This document shows positions 8,296 to 16,470 of a stretch of 37,714 bases of DNA, in pieces. The notes below the pieces were generated by a model, which saw only the letters and a program-made list of their open reading frames with translations, was not told the DNA's origin and ran no database searches. Every line of letters starts with the position of its first letter. Position 1 is the stretch's first letter. Source of the stretch: an uncultured bacterium. GTDB taxonomy: Bacteria; Planctomycetota; UBA1135; GCA-002686595. The stretch is taken from assembly GCA_902826945.1 (NCBI GenBank), contig CADEGS010000016.1:1-37714 (forward strand), given 5' to 3'. The position numbers were made by a program, and so were the translations under genes.

Positions 8296-9636
8296 ATGCC
8301 TCCGAGCTTGATCCACCCCGGCGCCGCCCCGCGCCTGGAGGCCGCGCTGGCGCGGCTGGACGCGCTGGTGGACTGGGAGCGCTGGGAGCGCGTCCAGGGC
8401 GCCACCGTGCGCATGCGCGTCAGCGTCGAGCCGATGCGCGACCTGGCCGAGCGTCTGGGAGCGCCCGAGCGCTCCTTCCGCGCCGTGCACGTGGCCGGCA
8501 CGAAGGGCAAGGGCTCGACCGCCGCGCTCGTCGCCGCCGGCCTGCGCCGGGCGGGGCTCGCGACGGGTCTCTACGCCTCGCCGCACCTCGAGAGCGTGAA
8601 CGAGCGCGTCGCGCTCGACGGCGGTCCCATCGAGGACGACCGGCTCGCGGACGCGCTGGAGCGCGCGCTGGCGGCGCGCGAGGCGGCGGTCGCGGCGGGG
8701 AGCGCCGGGCGCGAGGCGACCTGGTTCGACGTGCTGACCGCCGCCGCCTTCGTCGCCTTCCGCGAGGCGCGCATGGCCTGGGCCGTGGTCGAGTGCGGCC
8801 TGGGCGGACGGCTCGACTCGACCAACGTGCTGCCGCCCGGCCCGTGCGTGATCACGAACATCGACCTCGAGCACACCGCGCTGCTCGGGTCCACGCGCGC
8901 GGCGATCGCCGGCGAGAAGGCCGGCATCGTGAAGCCGGGCGGGCTGGTGGTGAGCGGCGTGGGCCCGGAGGGAGACGAGGCCGAGGAGGTCGTGCGCGCG
9001 GCCGCGCGCGAGCGCGGCGCGCGGCACGTCGCCGCGCCGGCGCCGGCGGGCGCGACGCTCGAGCAGCGCAACACGGCGCTCGCGGGCGCGCTGCTCGACG
9101 CGCTCGGGCGCGGGGGCGTCTCCGCGCTCGCGCCCGCCCGCCCGCTCGGCGCCTGGCTGCTCGACCCGGCCACGGTCGCGGCCGCGCGCCTGCCGGGGCG
9201 GCAGGAGCTCTGGCGCTGGGGCGCGACGCCCGTCGTGCTCGACGGGGCGCACGTGCCCTCGAGCCTGCGGCAGGTGGTGGAGGAGCTCGCCCGCTGGCCG
9301 GAGCTCTCCGCGCTCCCGCCGGTGGTCGTCTTCGGCACCGGGAAGGAAAAGGATGCCGGGGGGCTGCTCAAGGCGCTCGCGGGCCGTGTCGATACGGTCC
9401 TCTGCACGACGGCGGGTCGGGGTCCCTACCGCTCGCCCGCGGAGCTCCGCGAGGAGGCCCTGCGGGTCGGGCTGGCGGCGGAGGTCCACGAGACGCCGGA
9501 GTCGGCTCTCTCCCGGGCGCGGGAGCTCAGCGCCGCGCGCTGGGTGCTCGCGACCGGATCCCTGCACCTCGTCGGCTCCCTCCGACCCCTGCTGCGCGCG
9601 CGCGCGATCCCATGCTCACGATCGTCTCCGACCTGA
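8296..9636 (+). CDS. folC: Folylpolyglutamate/dihydrofolate synthase (Mur ligase family)
   Basis: FolC adds glutamate to folates and, in bifunctional forms, to dihydropteroate; it is a cytoplasmic ATP-dependent Mur-ligase-type enzyme. The 446-residue product shows VAGTKGKGST at 66-75 (ATP loop), YASPHLESVNERV, GLGGRLDSTNVL, and TNIDLEHTALLGST followed by EKAGIVKPG, all characteristic of FolC. VVLDGAH opens the C-terminal domain. ATG 8296 is preferred over an in-frame ATG at 8251, because the family N-terminus begins just after it. The last 25 bases overlap the start of the next gene, suggesting translational coupling. Whether it is mono- or bifunctional cannot be told. Confidence 0.93.
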   Translation: MPPSLIHPGAAPRLEAALARLDALVDWERWERVQGATVRMRVSVEPMRDLAERLGAPERSFRAVHVAGTKGKGSTAALVAAGLRRAGLATGLYASPHLESVNERVALDGGPIEDDRLADALERALAAREAAVAAGSAGREATWFDVLTAAAFVAFREARMAWAVVECGLGGRLDSTNVLPPGPCVITNIDLEHTALLGSTRAAIAGEKAGIVKPGGLVVSGVGPEGDEAEEVVRAAARERGARHVAAPAPAGATLEQRNTALAGALLDALGRGGVSALAPARPLGAWLLDPATVAAARLPGRQELWRWGATPVVLDGAHVPSSLRQVVEELARWPELSALPPVVVFGTGKEKDAGGLLKALAGRVDTVLCTTAGRGPYRSPAELREEALRVGLAAEVHETPESALSRARELSAARWVLATGSLHLVGSLRPLLRARAIPCSRSSPT

Positions 9637-10118
9637 TCCTGACCGACGCGTTCCTGATCAAGGGCCAGGTCGAGAACAAGTACACGCGCCTGAGCCAGCT
9701 CCTCGACGAGTACCGCAAGTTCTTCATCCGCGTGCGCGACGCGACGCTGATCGACCTGAACAGCCGCGACCGCATCCAGACGCCGCTCCTGCACGTCAAC
9801 GTGGACGAGATCCTGCTCGCGCACGAGCTGATCGAGACCGCCGGCGATCCGCACGCCGCGCGCCTCGCCACCGAGGGCATGAAGTACCAGCGCGTGCGGA
9901 CGTTCTACACGGGCAACCTGAACGTCGAGATCGCCGGTCTCGTGCGCCCGGGCTGCTACGAGGCCGACGACCGCGCCACGCGCCGCTTCTTCGTCATGCG
10001 CGAGCCCGAGGTGCGCGGCATGAAGCTCGAGGGCGACCGCGACCTGGGCCTCCTGAAGGGCCTCCCGTACGCCATCCTGAACAAGACGCGGATGTCGTAC
10101 ATCTACGACTTCAACTGA
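9612..10118 (+). CDS. Conserved-looking 168-residue protein of unknown function
   Basis: I do not recognise this family. The protein begins MLTIVSDLILTDAFLIKGQV and ends RMSYIYDFN. It has no signal peptide, no membrane segment and no cysteine cluster, and it alternates charged and hydrophobic residues in a way that suggests mostly beta strands. It is certainly coding: it starts inside the folC end (25-base overlap), and it keeps the GC-rich third-position pattern while encoding a balanced protein (FFIRVRDATLIDL, TGNLNVEIAGLV). The ATG at 9612 has no clear ribosome-binding site, so translation probably depends on folC. A strong hairpin follows about 90 bases after its stop. Confidence 0.75.
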   Translation: MLTIVSDLILTDAFLIKGQVENKYTRLSQLLDEYRKFFIRVRDATLIDLNSRDRIQTPLLHVNVDEILLAHELIETAGDPHAARLATEGMKYQRVRTFYTGNLNVEIAGLVRPGCYEADDRATRRFFVMREPEVRGMKLEGDRDLGLLKGLPYAILNKTRMSYIYDFN

Positions 10119-10200
10119 GCGCGGGACGGGGGCGCGTTCCCCGCGGGCGACGCGCGACCCGGGAGAGTCCCCTCGCCGCGCGGGCTCGGGATCGTCCCGG

Positions 10201-10239
10201 GCGCCCGCCGGCCGCGCCCCCGGGCGCGGCGGGGGCGCC
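10201..10239 (+). terminator. Strong GC hairpin after the folC-linked gene
   Basis: GCCGCGCC at 10211-10218 pairs with GGCGCGGC at 10223-10230 around a 4-base loop, and flanking GCGCCC and GGGGCGC runs could extend the stem. There is no T-tract, so termination is only possible. The rest of the 10119-10370 gap holds no gene that I can see. Confidence 0.3.
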
Positions 10240-10358
10240 GCTGCCCACAGCGCGAGCGCGGGCCTGCCGCACGAGCCCAGGCCCCGGTTCCTGCGGCCTG
10301 CTGGCAGGATTGGTGACCCGGTTCGGGTCCTCGGGACGTCCTTCCCGGCGCCGAACCC

Positions 10359-10364
10359 AGGAGG
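10359..10364 (+). promoter_or_regulatory. Shine-Dalgarno AGGAGG of the secreted protein gene
   Basis: A perfect AGGAGG lies 6 bases before ATG 10371 and fixes the start. The related gene ending at 22251 has the same sequence at the same spacing. Confidence 0.85.
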
Positions 10365-10370
10365 CAACCG

Positions 10371-12962
10371 ATGCTAGGCCCCCTCGCTCCCGTCCTGCTC
10401 GTCCTCGCCCTGTCCTCGACGTCCCTGGCGCAGAGCGGCCCGTATCGCCGGCTGGCGCCCGAGCTCTCCGTCGGCGCCGTCCACGTCGTGAACGACGGCG
10501 GCGGCAGCCGCTTCCGGACGATCCAGGACGCGATCGACGCGGCCCTCGACGGGGACACGATCCTCGTGCAGAGCGGCACCTACGCGGGCTTCGTGCTCGC
10601 CGGGCGCTCGCTGAGCGTGGTCGCCGAGCTCGGCGCCGAGCTGCGCTTCCTGCCGCTGGCGGAGATCGTCGTCGAGGGGCTGCCGGCCGGGCGCAGCGTC
10701 GTGCTGCGCGGCCTGCGCGCGCTCGCCGGAGAGCACGCGCCGCGGCTGGTGGTCCGCGACGCGGTCGGTCCGGTCCTGGTCGAGGACGCGCGCTTCGAGT
10801 CGCCGCGCATGGACCTCGAGGCCGCGCTCGTGGAGGACGCCGACGCGCTCTTCCTCGTGCGGGTGGACTTCGCAGGCGGCGACAGCTCCTTCGGCGCGGC
10901 GAGGGGGCTCCTGGGCAGGCGCTCGAGCCTCTACGTCTACGAGAGCTCCGCCACCACCGGGTACCAGTACGGCAAGGAAGCCAACTGCGTCCCGCGGGAC
11001 GGGGTCTCGGGGATGCGTCTGGCCGACAGCTACGCGTTCCTCTCCGGAGTGACCATCCACGGCGGGGACACGCCGCCCTGCGGATCGCCCTCGTTCGACC
11101 TCGGGGACGGAGGGGCGGGCCTGGAGATCGACGGGTCGGTCGTCGAGAGCGTGGGCGCGACCCTCCTCGGCGGGCAGGGAGGCGGCGACGGCTTCTTCTG
11201 CGCCCTCACGTCCGCCGGGCCAGCGATCCGGTCCACGGGGGGCAGCACGTACCAGCAGCTGGGGGGGACGACGCACTCCCTCGCGCTGCCCGCTCCCCTG
11301 CGCGAGGGGACGATCGCCCTGGTCGAGATCCAGGGCGAGGCGGGGGAGCAGGTCTTCCTGCACACCGCCGCGCGGCTCGCCGCGCCGGTCGCCTTCCCGG
11401 GCTTCATCGGTCCGTTCCTGACGCTCGCACCCGACGCGATCCTGCCTCTGGGGATCACGCCGGGCGGTGTCACGGAGGTGCCGATCCCCCTCTCGCCGCT
11501 CCCGCGCCGGCTCGAGGTGGCCAGCGTCTTCGACCAGGCGGTCTTCGTGGGAGCCGCGGGCAACCACGTCTCGAACCCTTCCGCGGGCGTCATCCTGGAC
11601 GCCGGCCTGGCCCCGCTGCACGACGACTGCGACGAGAACGGCGTGGAGGACGTGCTCGACCTCGCGGCGGGCACGCAGTCCGACCGCGACGGGAACGGCG
11701 TCCCCGACGCCTGCGACATCGCGCTCGGCAACGTGACCGACTGCGACGGCGACGGCGTGCCCGACGGCGCCCAGGGCGTCGGCCACGAGCTCGTCGACTT
11801 CGTCCCGACCGATGTCGCCACGCGCAATCGGCTCGGGACCGCCATCGACGTCGAGGGCGGGACCCTGGTGGCCACCGAGAACGGCGGGGCGGCTCTCGTG
11901 TTCGAGCGCGACGCGCAGGGGATCTGGCCCACGTCGGAGACGGTCGAGCTGCAGCCGTCCGTCCTGCCCGCGGGGTTCTCCGCCTTCGGCCGCTCGGCGG
12001 GGCTGGCCGGCGACACGATCGTGGTCGGGATGACGACGGAGACGATCGGCATGGCCTTCGTCTTCGAGCGCGTCGCGGGCGTATGGACGGAGACCGCGAT
12101 CCTGTCCCCGCCGGCCGTGCCGGGCGGGAACGCGCGCTTCGGCGACCGCCTGGCGCTCGACGCCAGCGGAGACCTGGTCGCGATCAGCTCGTGGGAGTCG
12201 CAGCGCGTGTACCTGTACCGCCGCGACGTCGAGGGAGACTGGGCCCAGGAGGCCCTGCTGACCCCGCCGCCGGGCACGAGCGGCTACGGGCTGTCGCTCG
12301 ACCTGGACGGAGACACGCTCGTCGTCGGCGCCCCCTGGACGAGCACGGTCTGCTCGACGATTGGCGAGGTATACGTCTACGAGCGCGGAAGAGCGGGGAC
12401 CTGGAGCCAGGTCGCGCGCCTGCGCTCGCCGCGCCCGCGGGACGACGACCGCTTCGGTCGGGCCGTCGCGCTGGACGGCACGACCCTCGCGATCGGCGCG
12501 CCCTACTCGACGCGCTCGGGCTTCAGGAGCGGCGACGTCTTCGTCTACGAGCGGGGAGCGAGCGGCTGGGAGCTGGCCGACAGCCTCGGCTACGAGCCGC
12601 TCGCGTCCTTCGGTCTCGACGGCTTCGGGTACGAGCTCGACCTGGACGGGAGCACGCTCGCCGTCCTGCCCGCCGGGGCGCCCGACGGCGTGCTGCTGTT
12701 CGACCGCACGCCCGCGGGGACCTGGAGCCTGCGCTCGTTCGTCACGCCGTCCTCGCCCGCCACCCGCACCGCCGTCGCGCTCGATGGCTCGACCGTGGTC
12801 CTCGCGGGATCCGACGACGACACCTACGGCGCCAACCGGGGTCGCGTCCTGCTCTTCGTGGAGCCCGACTGCGACCGCAACGGCGTCCCGGACGCGTGCG
12901 ACCTGGCGACCGGTGGCGTCGACGCGGACGGCAACGGCGTGCTCGACGCCTGCGAGCACTGA
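10371..12962 (+). CDS. Large secreted protein: beta-helix-like, TSP3-like and FG-GAP-like regions
   Basis: This 863-residue exported protein has several parts. A signal peptide spans about residues 1-21, ending SLAQ. The N-terminal region contains FRTIQDAIDAALDGDTILV and GTYAGFV, the opening seen in right-handed parallel beta-helix (pectin-lyase-like) proteins. A beta-rich module follows at about 303-413. A calcium-loop stretch at about 418-460 carries DCDENG, DRDGNGVPDACD and DCDGDGVPDG, like thrombospondin type 3 repeats. From about 480 to 830 there are repeats of the form RFGxxxALDGxTLAIGAP, as in FG-GAP beta-propellers. The last 32 residues return to the calcium-loop type, ending in GNGVLDACEH. 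No catalytic motif is evident. It is probably a surface or extracellular protein. Its N-terminal half is related to the gene ending at 22251. Confidence 0.85.
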   Translation: MLGPLAPVLLVLALSSTSLAQSGPYRRLAPELSVGAVHVVNDGGGSRFRTIQDAIDAALDGDTILVQSGTYAGFVLAGRSLSVVAELGAELRFLPLAEIVVEGLPAGRSVVLRGLRALAGEHAPRLVVRDAVGPVLVEDARFESPRMDLEAALVEDADALFLVRVDFAGGDSSFGAARGLLGRRSSLYVYESSATTGYQYGKEANCVPRDGVSGMRLADSYAFLSGVTIHGGDTPPCGSPSFDLGDGGAGLEIDGSVVESVGATLLGGQGGGDGFFCALTSAGPAIRSTGGSTYQQLGGTTHSLALPAPLREGTIALVEIQGEAGEQVFLHTAARLAAPVAFPGFIGPFLTLAPDAILPLGITPGGVTEVPIPLSPLPRRLEVASVFDQAVFVGAAGNHVSNPSAGVILDAGLAPLHDDCDENGVEDVLDLAAGTQSDRDGNGVPDACDIALGNVTDCDGDGVPDGAQGVGHELVDFVPTDVATRNRLGTAIDVEGGTLVATENGGAALVFERDAQGIWPTSETVELQPSVLPAGFSAFGRSAGLAGDTIVVGMTTETIGMAFVFERVAGVWTETAILSPPAVPGGNARFGDRLALDASGDLVAISSWESQRVYLYRRDVEGDWAQEALLTPPPGTSGYGLSLDLDGDTLVVGAPWTSTVCSTIGEVYVYERGRAGTWSQVARLRSPRPRDDDRFGRAVALDGTTLAIGAPYSTRSGFRSGDVFVYERGASGWELADSLGYEPLASFGLDGFGYELDLDGSTLAVLPAGAPDGVLLFDRTPAGTWSLRSFVTPSSPATRTAVALDGSTVVLAGSDDDTYGANRGRVLLFVEPDCDRNGVPDACDLATGGVDADGNGVLDACEH

Positions 12963-12996
12963 GAGCGCTTCCCCGCGACGCCCGGGCCGCGGGACC

Positions 12997-13002
12997 TAGA
13001 AT
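12997..13002 (+). promoter_or_regulatory. -10-like hexamer TAGAAT before the DUF2752 gene
   Basis: TAGAAT ends 6 bases before GTG 13009, so transcription would begin at the start codon. There is no Shine-Dalgarno site and no clear -35 box. It is the cleanest leaderless candidate in the window. Confidence 0.45.
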
Positions 13003-13008
13003 GCGCTC

Positions 13009-13455
13009 GTGTCGCTCGAGGCGCACCCAGAGCCCCGTTCCTTCGAGCACCGCTTCGTCCTGGCCGCGTGCCTCGCCGCGCCGCTCGCGTGGCTCGCGCT
13101 CGGCCTGTGGCTCGACCCCGACCCGCGCGGCTACGGCACGCACGAGCAGCTCGGCTTCGAGACCTGCTGGCTGGTGGCGCACGCGGGGCTGCCCTGCCCC
13201 GGCTGCGGCGTGACGACGGCGCTCGCGCTCGCCGCGCACGGCCGCCCGCTGGCCGCGCTCGCGACGCAACCCTTCGGCGCGCTGCTCGCGCTCGGCTGCG
13301 TCGCCGCCGCGCTCTGGGCCCCGCTCGCCGCCCGCCGCGGCCGCGACCTGTGGCTCGACCTCTCGCGCGTCCTCACGCGCCGCTGGCTCGCCGTCCTCGG
13401 CCTCCTCTGCCTCGCCGCCTGGGCCTACAAGGCGGCGCGCATGCGGTGGGGGTAG
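13009..13455 (+). CDS. DUF2752 membrane protein
   Basis: This is a small 148-residue integral membrane protein with the DUF2752 signature CPGCGVTT at residues 63-70 (family pattern CPxCGxTR) and about three hydrophobic segments, near 16-35, 76-107 and 124-141. The family has no established function. The cysteine pair might bind metal or take part in redox chemistry. The start is GTG 13009; a nearby ATG at 13001 is out of frame. The gene lies 46 bases after the large secreted protein but has its own -10-like hexamer. The protein ends in KAARMRWG. Confidence 0.85.
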   Translation: MSLEAHPEPRSFEHRFVLAACLAAPLAWLALGLWLDPDPRGYGTHEQLGFETCWLVAHAGLPCPGCGVTTALALAAHGRPLAALATQPFGALLALGCVAAALWAPLAARRGRDLWLDLSRVLTRRWLAVLGLLCLAAWAYKAARMRWG

Positions 13456-13587
13456 GGCGAGCGCGGCCGAGCGGTGGGACCCTGTCGACGGGCGGCCGGG
13501 GGCAGCTCGATCAGGACCTTGCCCGATCCGCGGCGGTGTTCGAGGATTCGCCGCCAACGCGCGGGCGCGTCATCGACTCCACTTCCC

Positions 13588-13605
13588 AGGAGGACCAGGA
13601 CTTTG
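13588..13605 (+). promoter_or_regulatory. AGGAGG ribosome-binding site that supports a TTG start
   Basis: AGGAGG at 13588-13593 lies 9 bases before TTG 13603-13605. In-frame ATG 13474, further upstream, has no such site and adds an Arg-rich stretch that does not look like protein. This decides the start of the Mrr-like gene. Confidence 0.7.
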
Positions 13606-14508
13606 GCTGAAATCACGATCAGGCGCTCGGGCGAGCTCGTGCGAGGGGTGTTCCGCATCCTCCTGCAGCATCCCGACGGTCTGCGCTCGAAGGAGATCCT
13701 GCAGGCGCTCGAGAGCGCCGTGCCGCCGACCGCCTTCGAGAGCACCTTCTATCCCAAGTGGCCGGACACCCGTCGGTACGAGAACATCGTGCGCTTCGCG
13801 ACCGTCGCCTCCGTCAAGGCGGGATGGCTGGTCAAGGACAAGGGATCCTGGTCGCTGACGGACGAGGGGCGCGCTGCCTACAAGGCATTCTCCGATCCCG
13901 AAGCCTTCCAGCGCGAGGCGACGCGGCTCTACAAGGTGTGGGAGACGGACCAGCCGGACGAGACGAGCGAAGAGGTCCAGGAGGTGCTGGAGGAGCCGGC
14001 TCGCATGGCGGTCACCCTCGAGGAGGCCGAGGAGCGCGCCTGGGCCGAGATCGAGGACCATCTCGGATCGATGAGCCCTTACGACTTCCAGGAGGTCGTC
14101 GCCGGCCTGCTGCAGGGGATGGGCTACTTCATCGACTGGATCTCGCCGCCGGGTCCGGACAAGGGGATCGACATCGTCGCCCACGAGGACCCGCTCGGCG
14201 TCCGCGGCCCGCGCATCAAGGTGCAGGTGAAACGCTGGGGGCAGCGCGTCCCGGTGGACGGCATCCGCGGCTTCATGGCGGTGCTTGGAGACTCCGACGT
14301 CGGCGTCTTCGTGTGCGCCGGCGGGTTCACGCGCGAAGCGGAGTCGGAAGCGCGGCGCCAGGAGCGCCGGCGGATCATGCTCCTGGACTCGAAGCGCCTC
14401 GTCGAGCTGTGGATCGAGCACTACGTCCGTGTGCCGGAGGCGCGACGACGGCTGCTGCCGCTCCGACCGGTGCACTTCCTCGCGCCGCCCGAGTCGCTGG
14501 ACTCGTGA
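13603..14508 (+). CDS. Mrr-like type IV restriction endonuclease
   Basis: The 301-residue product has the layout of Mrr-family nucleases, which cut methylated or otherwise modified DNA. An N-terminal winged-helix-like region (about 8-120: RSGELVRGVFRILLQHPDG, then GWLVKDKGSWSLTDEGRAAY) precedes a restriction-endonuclease-like core (about 150-270). In the core, GMGYFIDWISPPGPDKGIDIV ends at the likely catalytic D190, and Q208-V-K210 completes a D-(x17)-QxK site. The start is TTG 13603, chosen for its AGGAGG. The coding sequence is visibly less GC-extreme than its neighbours, which hints at transfer. No methyltransferase or other restriction gene is adjacent, as expected for a solitary type IV enzyme. 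The 147 bases before it hold no other gene. Confidence 0.82.
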   Translation: MAEITIRRSGELVRGVFRILLQHPDGLRSKEILQALESAVPPTAFESTFYPKWPDTRRYENIVRFATVASVKAGWLVKDKGSWSLTDEGRAAYKAFSDPEAFQREATRLYKVWETDQPDETSEEVQEVLEEPARMAVTLEEAEERAWAEIEDHLGSMSPYDFQEVVAGLLQGMGYFIDWISPPGPDKGIDIVAHEDPLGVRGPRIKVQVKRWGQRVPVDGIRGFMAVLGDSDVGVFVCAGGFTREAESEARRQERRRIMLLDSKRLVELWIEHYVRVPEARRRLLPLRPVHFLAPPESLDS

Positions 14509-14570
14509 CGCAGATCGTCGGCTGAAGCGCTGCTCCTCGACCGAAGCCGAGGAACGCGCGGGCCCGGCGC

Positions 14571-15524
14571 TCATCCTTCCGGCGGCGGCTCCGGCGTGTC
14601 GTCCTCGCCGGGCGGGACGAGCTCGTCGAGGATCTCGACGTAGCTCGCGTAGCGGGTCGGGGCGATCTGGCCGGTCTCGACGGCCTCGAAGACGGCGCAG
14701 CCGGGCTCGTGGTCGTGCGAGCAGTCGGGGAAGCGACAGCTTGTCTGGAAGGGCTCGAACTCGGGGAAGAGGTCGCGCAGCTCGGCCTTGTTGATGCCGT
14801 AGAGACGGAAGACGCGGATGCCGGGCGTGTCGACCACCCAGCCGTCGACGGCGGAGAGGCGGTGGAGCTGCGAGAAGCTCGTCGTGTGCTTGCCCGCGTC
14901 CCAGAAGCGGCTGATCTTGCCCGTCTTGAGCGCGAGCCCGGGCTGGAGCGCGTTCAGGAGCGTCGACTTGCCGACGCCCGAGCCGCCGTAGAAGACCGAC
15001 GTGCGCCCGGAGAGGAGCGGCGCCAGCCCGTCGAGGCCGACGCCGTCCGTCGCGGAGGTGCGGTGCACCGCGACCCCGGCGGCGAGGTAGGTGCGCTCGA
15101 TGTCCTCGACCTCGGCCGGGTCGGCCAGGTCGACCTTGTTCAGGACCAGGTGCGCTGGGATCTCCTCGTAGCGGCAGGCGGCGAGGATCCGGTCGGCGCG
15201 ATTCGACGAGAACCCCGGCTGCGCCAGCGACGCGATGGCGAAGAGCTGGTCGACGTTCGCGCACAGGACCTGCTCGCGCGGGTCGTGCGAGGAGGCGACG
15301 CGCGAGAGCGAGTTCGCGCGCGGCAGCACCTCCTCGACCTGCGGCGGGTTGCCGTCCAGGCGCACGCGCACCCGGTCGCCGACGGCGATCGGGTTCTTGA
15401 CGTCCCTGGCGAGCGTCTCGAACAGGCGGCCGCGCGGCGCGAACGGGCGCACCGCGCCGTCGACGTCGACGTGCACGAGGCGCGCATCGGAGCGCACGAC
15501 GCGGCCGAGCGGGAGCTCGCTCAC
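14571..15524 (-). CDS. rsgA: Ribosome small-subunit-dependent GTPase A
   Basis: RsgA is a GTPase that helps the 30S subunit mature. The 317-residue product has the circularly permuted order of GTPase motifs typical of this family: N129-K-V-D132 (G4) comes before G180-G-S-G-V-G-K-S187 (G1), followed by DTPG (G3). An OB-fold region fills the N-terminus (about 1-70). The C-terminus has the zinc-binding set CRFPDCSHDHEPGC. The GTG start at 15524 has a GGGAG-type site about 7 bases upstream. It is the last gene of a minus-strand run, 34 bases after the SDR gene, and is probably in an operon with it. It converges with the Mrr-like gene. Confidence 0.95.
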   Translation of the reverse strand: MSELPLGRVVRSDARLVHVDVDGAVRPFAPRGRLFETLARDVKNPIAVGDRVRVRLDGNPPQVEEVLPRANSLSRVASSHDPREQVLCANVDQLFAIASLAQPGFSSNRADRILAACRYEEIPAHLVLNKVDLADPAEVEDIERTYLAAGVAVHRTSATDGVGLDGLAPLLSGRTSVFYGGSGVGKSTLLNALQPGLALKTGKISRFWDAGKHTTSFSQLHRLSAVDGWVVDTPGIRVFRLYGINKAELRDLFPEFEPFQTSCRFPDCSHDHEPGCAVFEAVETGQIAPTRYASYVEILDELVPPGEDDTPEPPPEG

Positions 15525-15558
15525 GATCGGGCTCCCTTCCGCGGGGGGCGCGCGCGGC

Positions 15559-16410
15559 TCACGCCCACGCGCTCTCCGGCTCCGCGCGGCGCAGGCAGGC
15601 GGCGTGCACGCTGGCGTGCACGGCGCGCACCTTGTCCGGGTCCTGCCACCAGCGCTCGGTGGCGGCGATCGTGCGGCCGAAGAGCGGCGCGCTCTCGTCC
15701 GAGGCGAGCCAGGCCGCGAGCTCGGCCGTCTCCTCGGGCGGGCGGTTGTGCGCGCGCGCGGGGTGCGGCCGGCCGCTGGCGCGCTCCTCGCGCTCGATCG
15801 CGGCCAGCGTCTCCTCCGACCAGGTCATGCCCGGCAGGAGGCAGTTCACGCGCACGCCGCTCCCCAGGAGCTCGACCGCGAGCTGGTCGGTCAGCCGGCA
15901 CACGCCGGCCTTCGCCGCCGCGTAGGCGGTCGCGCGCGCGCCCTCCATCGGGAAGAGCGCTCCGCCGCCCGCGCACAGGAGGATCGCGCCGCGCCCGCGC
16001 GCGCGCATCGCCGGCAGGACGGCGCGCACCGCGTGGAAGCTGCCGACCAGGTTCACGCGCACGGTCCGGTCCCACCAGGCGGGATCGATCGCGTCGATCG
16101 CCTCGTCGCTCCCGCCGCCGCCGGCGAGCGCGGCCAGCACGTCGGCCGCGCCGAAGCGCTCGCGCGTGCGGCGCGCGACCTCCTCGACCTGGGCCAGCTC
16201 GAGCACGTCCGCCGGCACGGCCAGCGCCTCGCCGCCCGCGGCCTCGATCGCGGCCGCGGTCGCCGCGAGCGGCTCGGCGCGCCGGCCGCAGACCGTCACG
16301 CGCGCGCCCTCGCGCGCGAAGCGCAGCGCCACCGCGCGGCCGAGGTTCACGCCGCCGCCGGTGACGATCGCGACGCGGCCCTCGAGCCGCCGCGGGGGAG
16401 CGTCGCTCAT
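15559..16410 (-). CDS. SDR-family oxidoreductase without the usual catalytic serine
   Basis: This 283-residue protein is a short-chain dehydrogenase/reductase with a Rossmann fold. T17-GGGVNLG-24 is the dinucleotide-binding motif, N120 is the structural/catalytic Asn, and Y163-AAA-K167 is the active-site YxxxK. The catalytic Ser, normally about 13 residues before the Tyr, is replaced by Gly in LLCAGGGALF (residues 144-153), and no Ser is present nearby. The NNAG-like motif is also changed (ALAGGGG). Substrate and even activity are open. CGRRAEP after the second beta strand suggests NADP preference. It lies between the radical SAM gene (60-base gap) and rsgA (34-base gap) on the same strand. 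Confidence 0.85.
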   Translation of the reverse strand: MSDAPPRRLEGRVAIVTGGGVNLGRAVALRFAREGARVTVCGRRAEPLAATAAAIEAAGGEALAVPADVLELAQVEEVARRTRERFGAADVLAALAGGGGSDEAIDAIDPAWWDRTVRVNLVGSFHAVRAVLPAMRARGRGAILLCAGGGALFPMEGARATAYAAAKAGVCRLTDQLAVELLGSGVRVNCLLPGMTWSEETLAAIEREERASGRPHPARAHNRPPEETAELAAWLASDESAPLFGRTIAATERWWQDPDKVRAVHASVHAACLRRAEPESAWA

Positions 16411-16470
16411 GCGCGGCGCCGCCCGCTCGGAGCCCGACGGACGGTCGTGCGCGGGCCAGGGCTCAGGCGC

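Noticed and set aside
5346..8510. Very long minus-strand frame of about 1050 residues across the hydroxylase, NUDIX and DUF885-like genes
   Set aside because: It is Arg/Ala/Pro-rich, lacks any motif and covers three well-supported genes in another frame. It is a shadow frame created by high GC at third codon positions.
13474..13602. ATG-started N-terminal extension of the Mrr-like gene
   Set aside because: The extension is Arg/Pro-rich and has no ribosome-binding site, whereas TTG 13603 has AGGAGG at a 9-base spacing.
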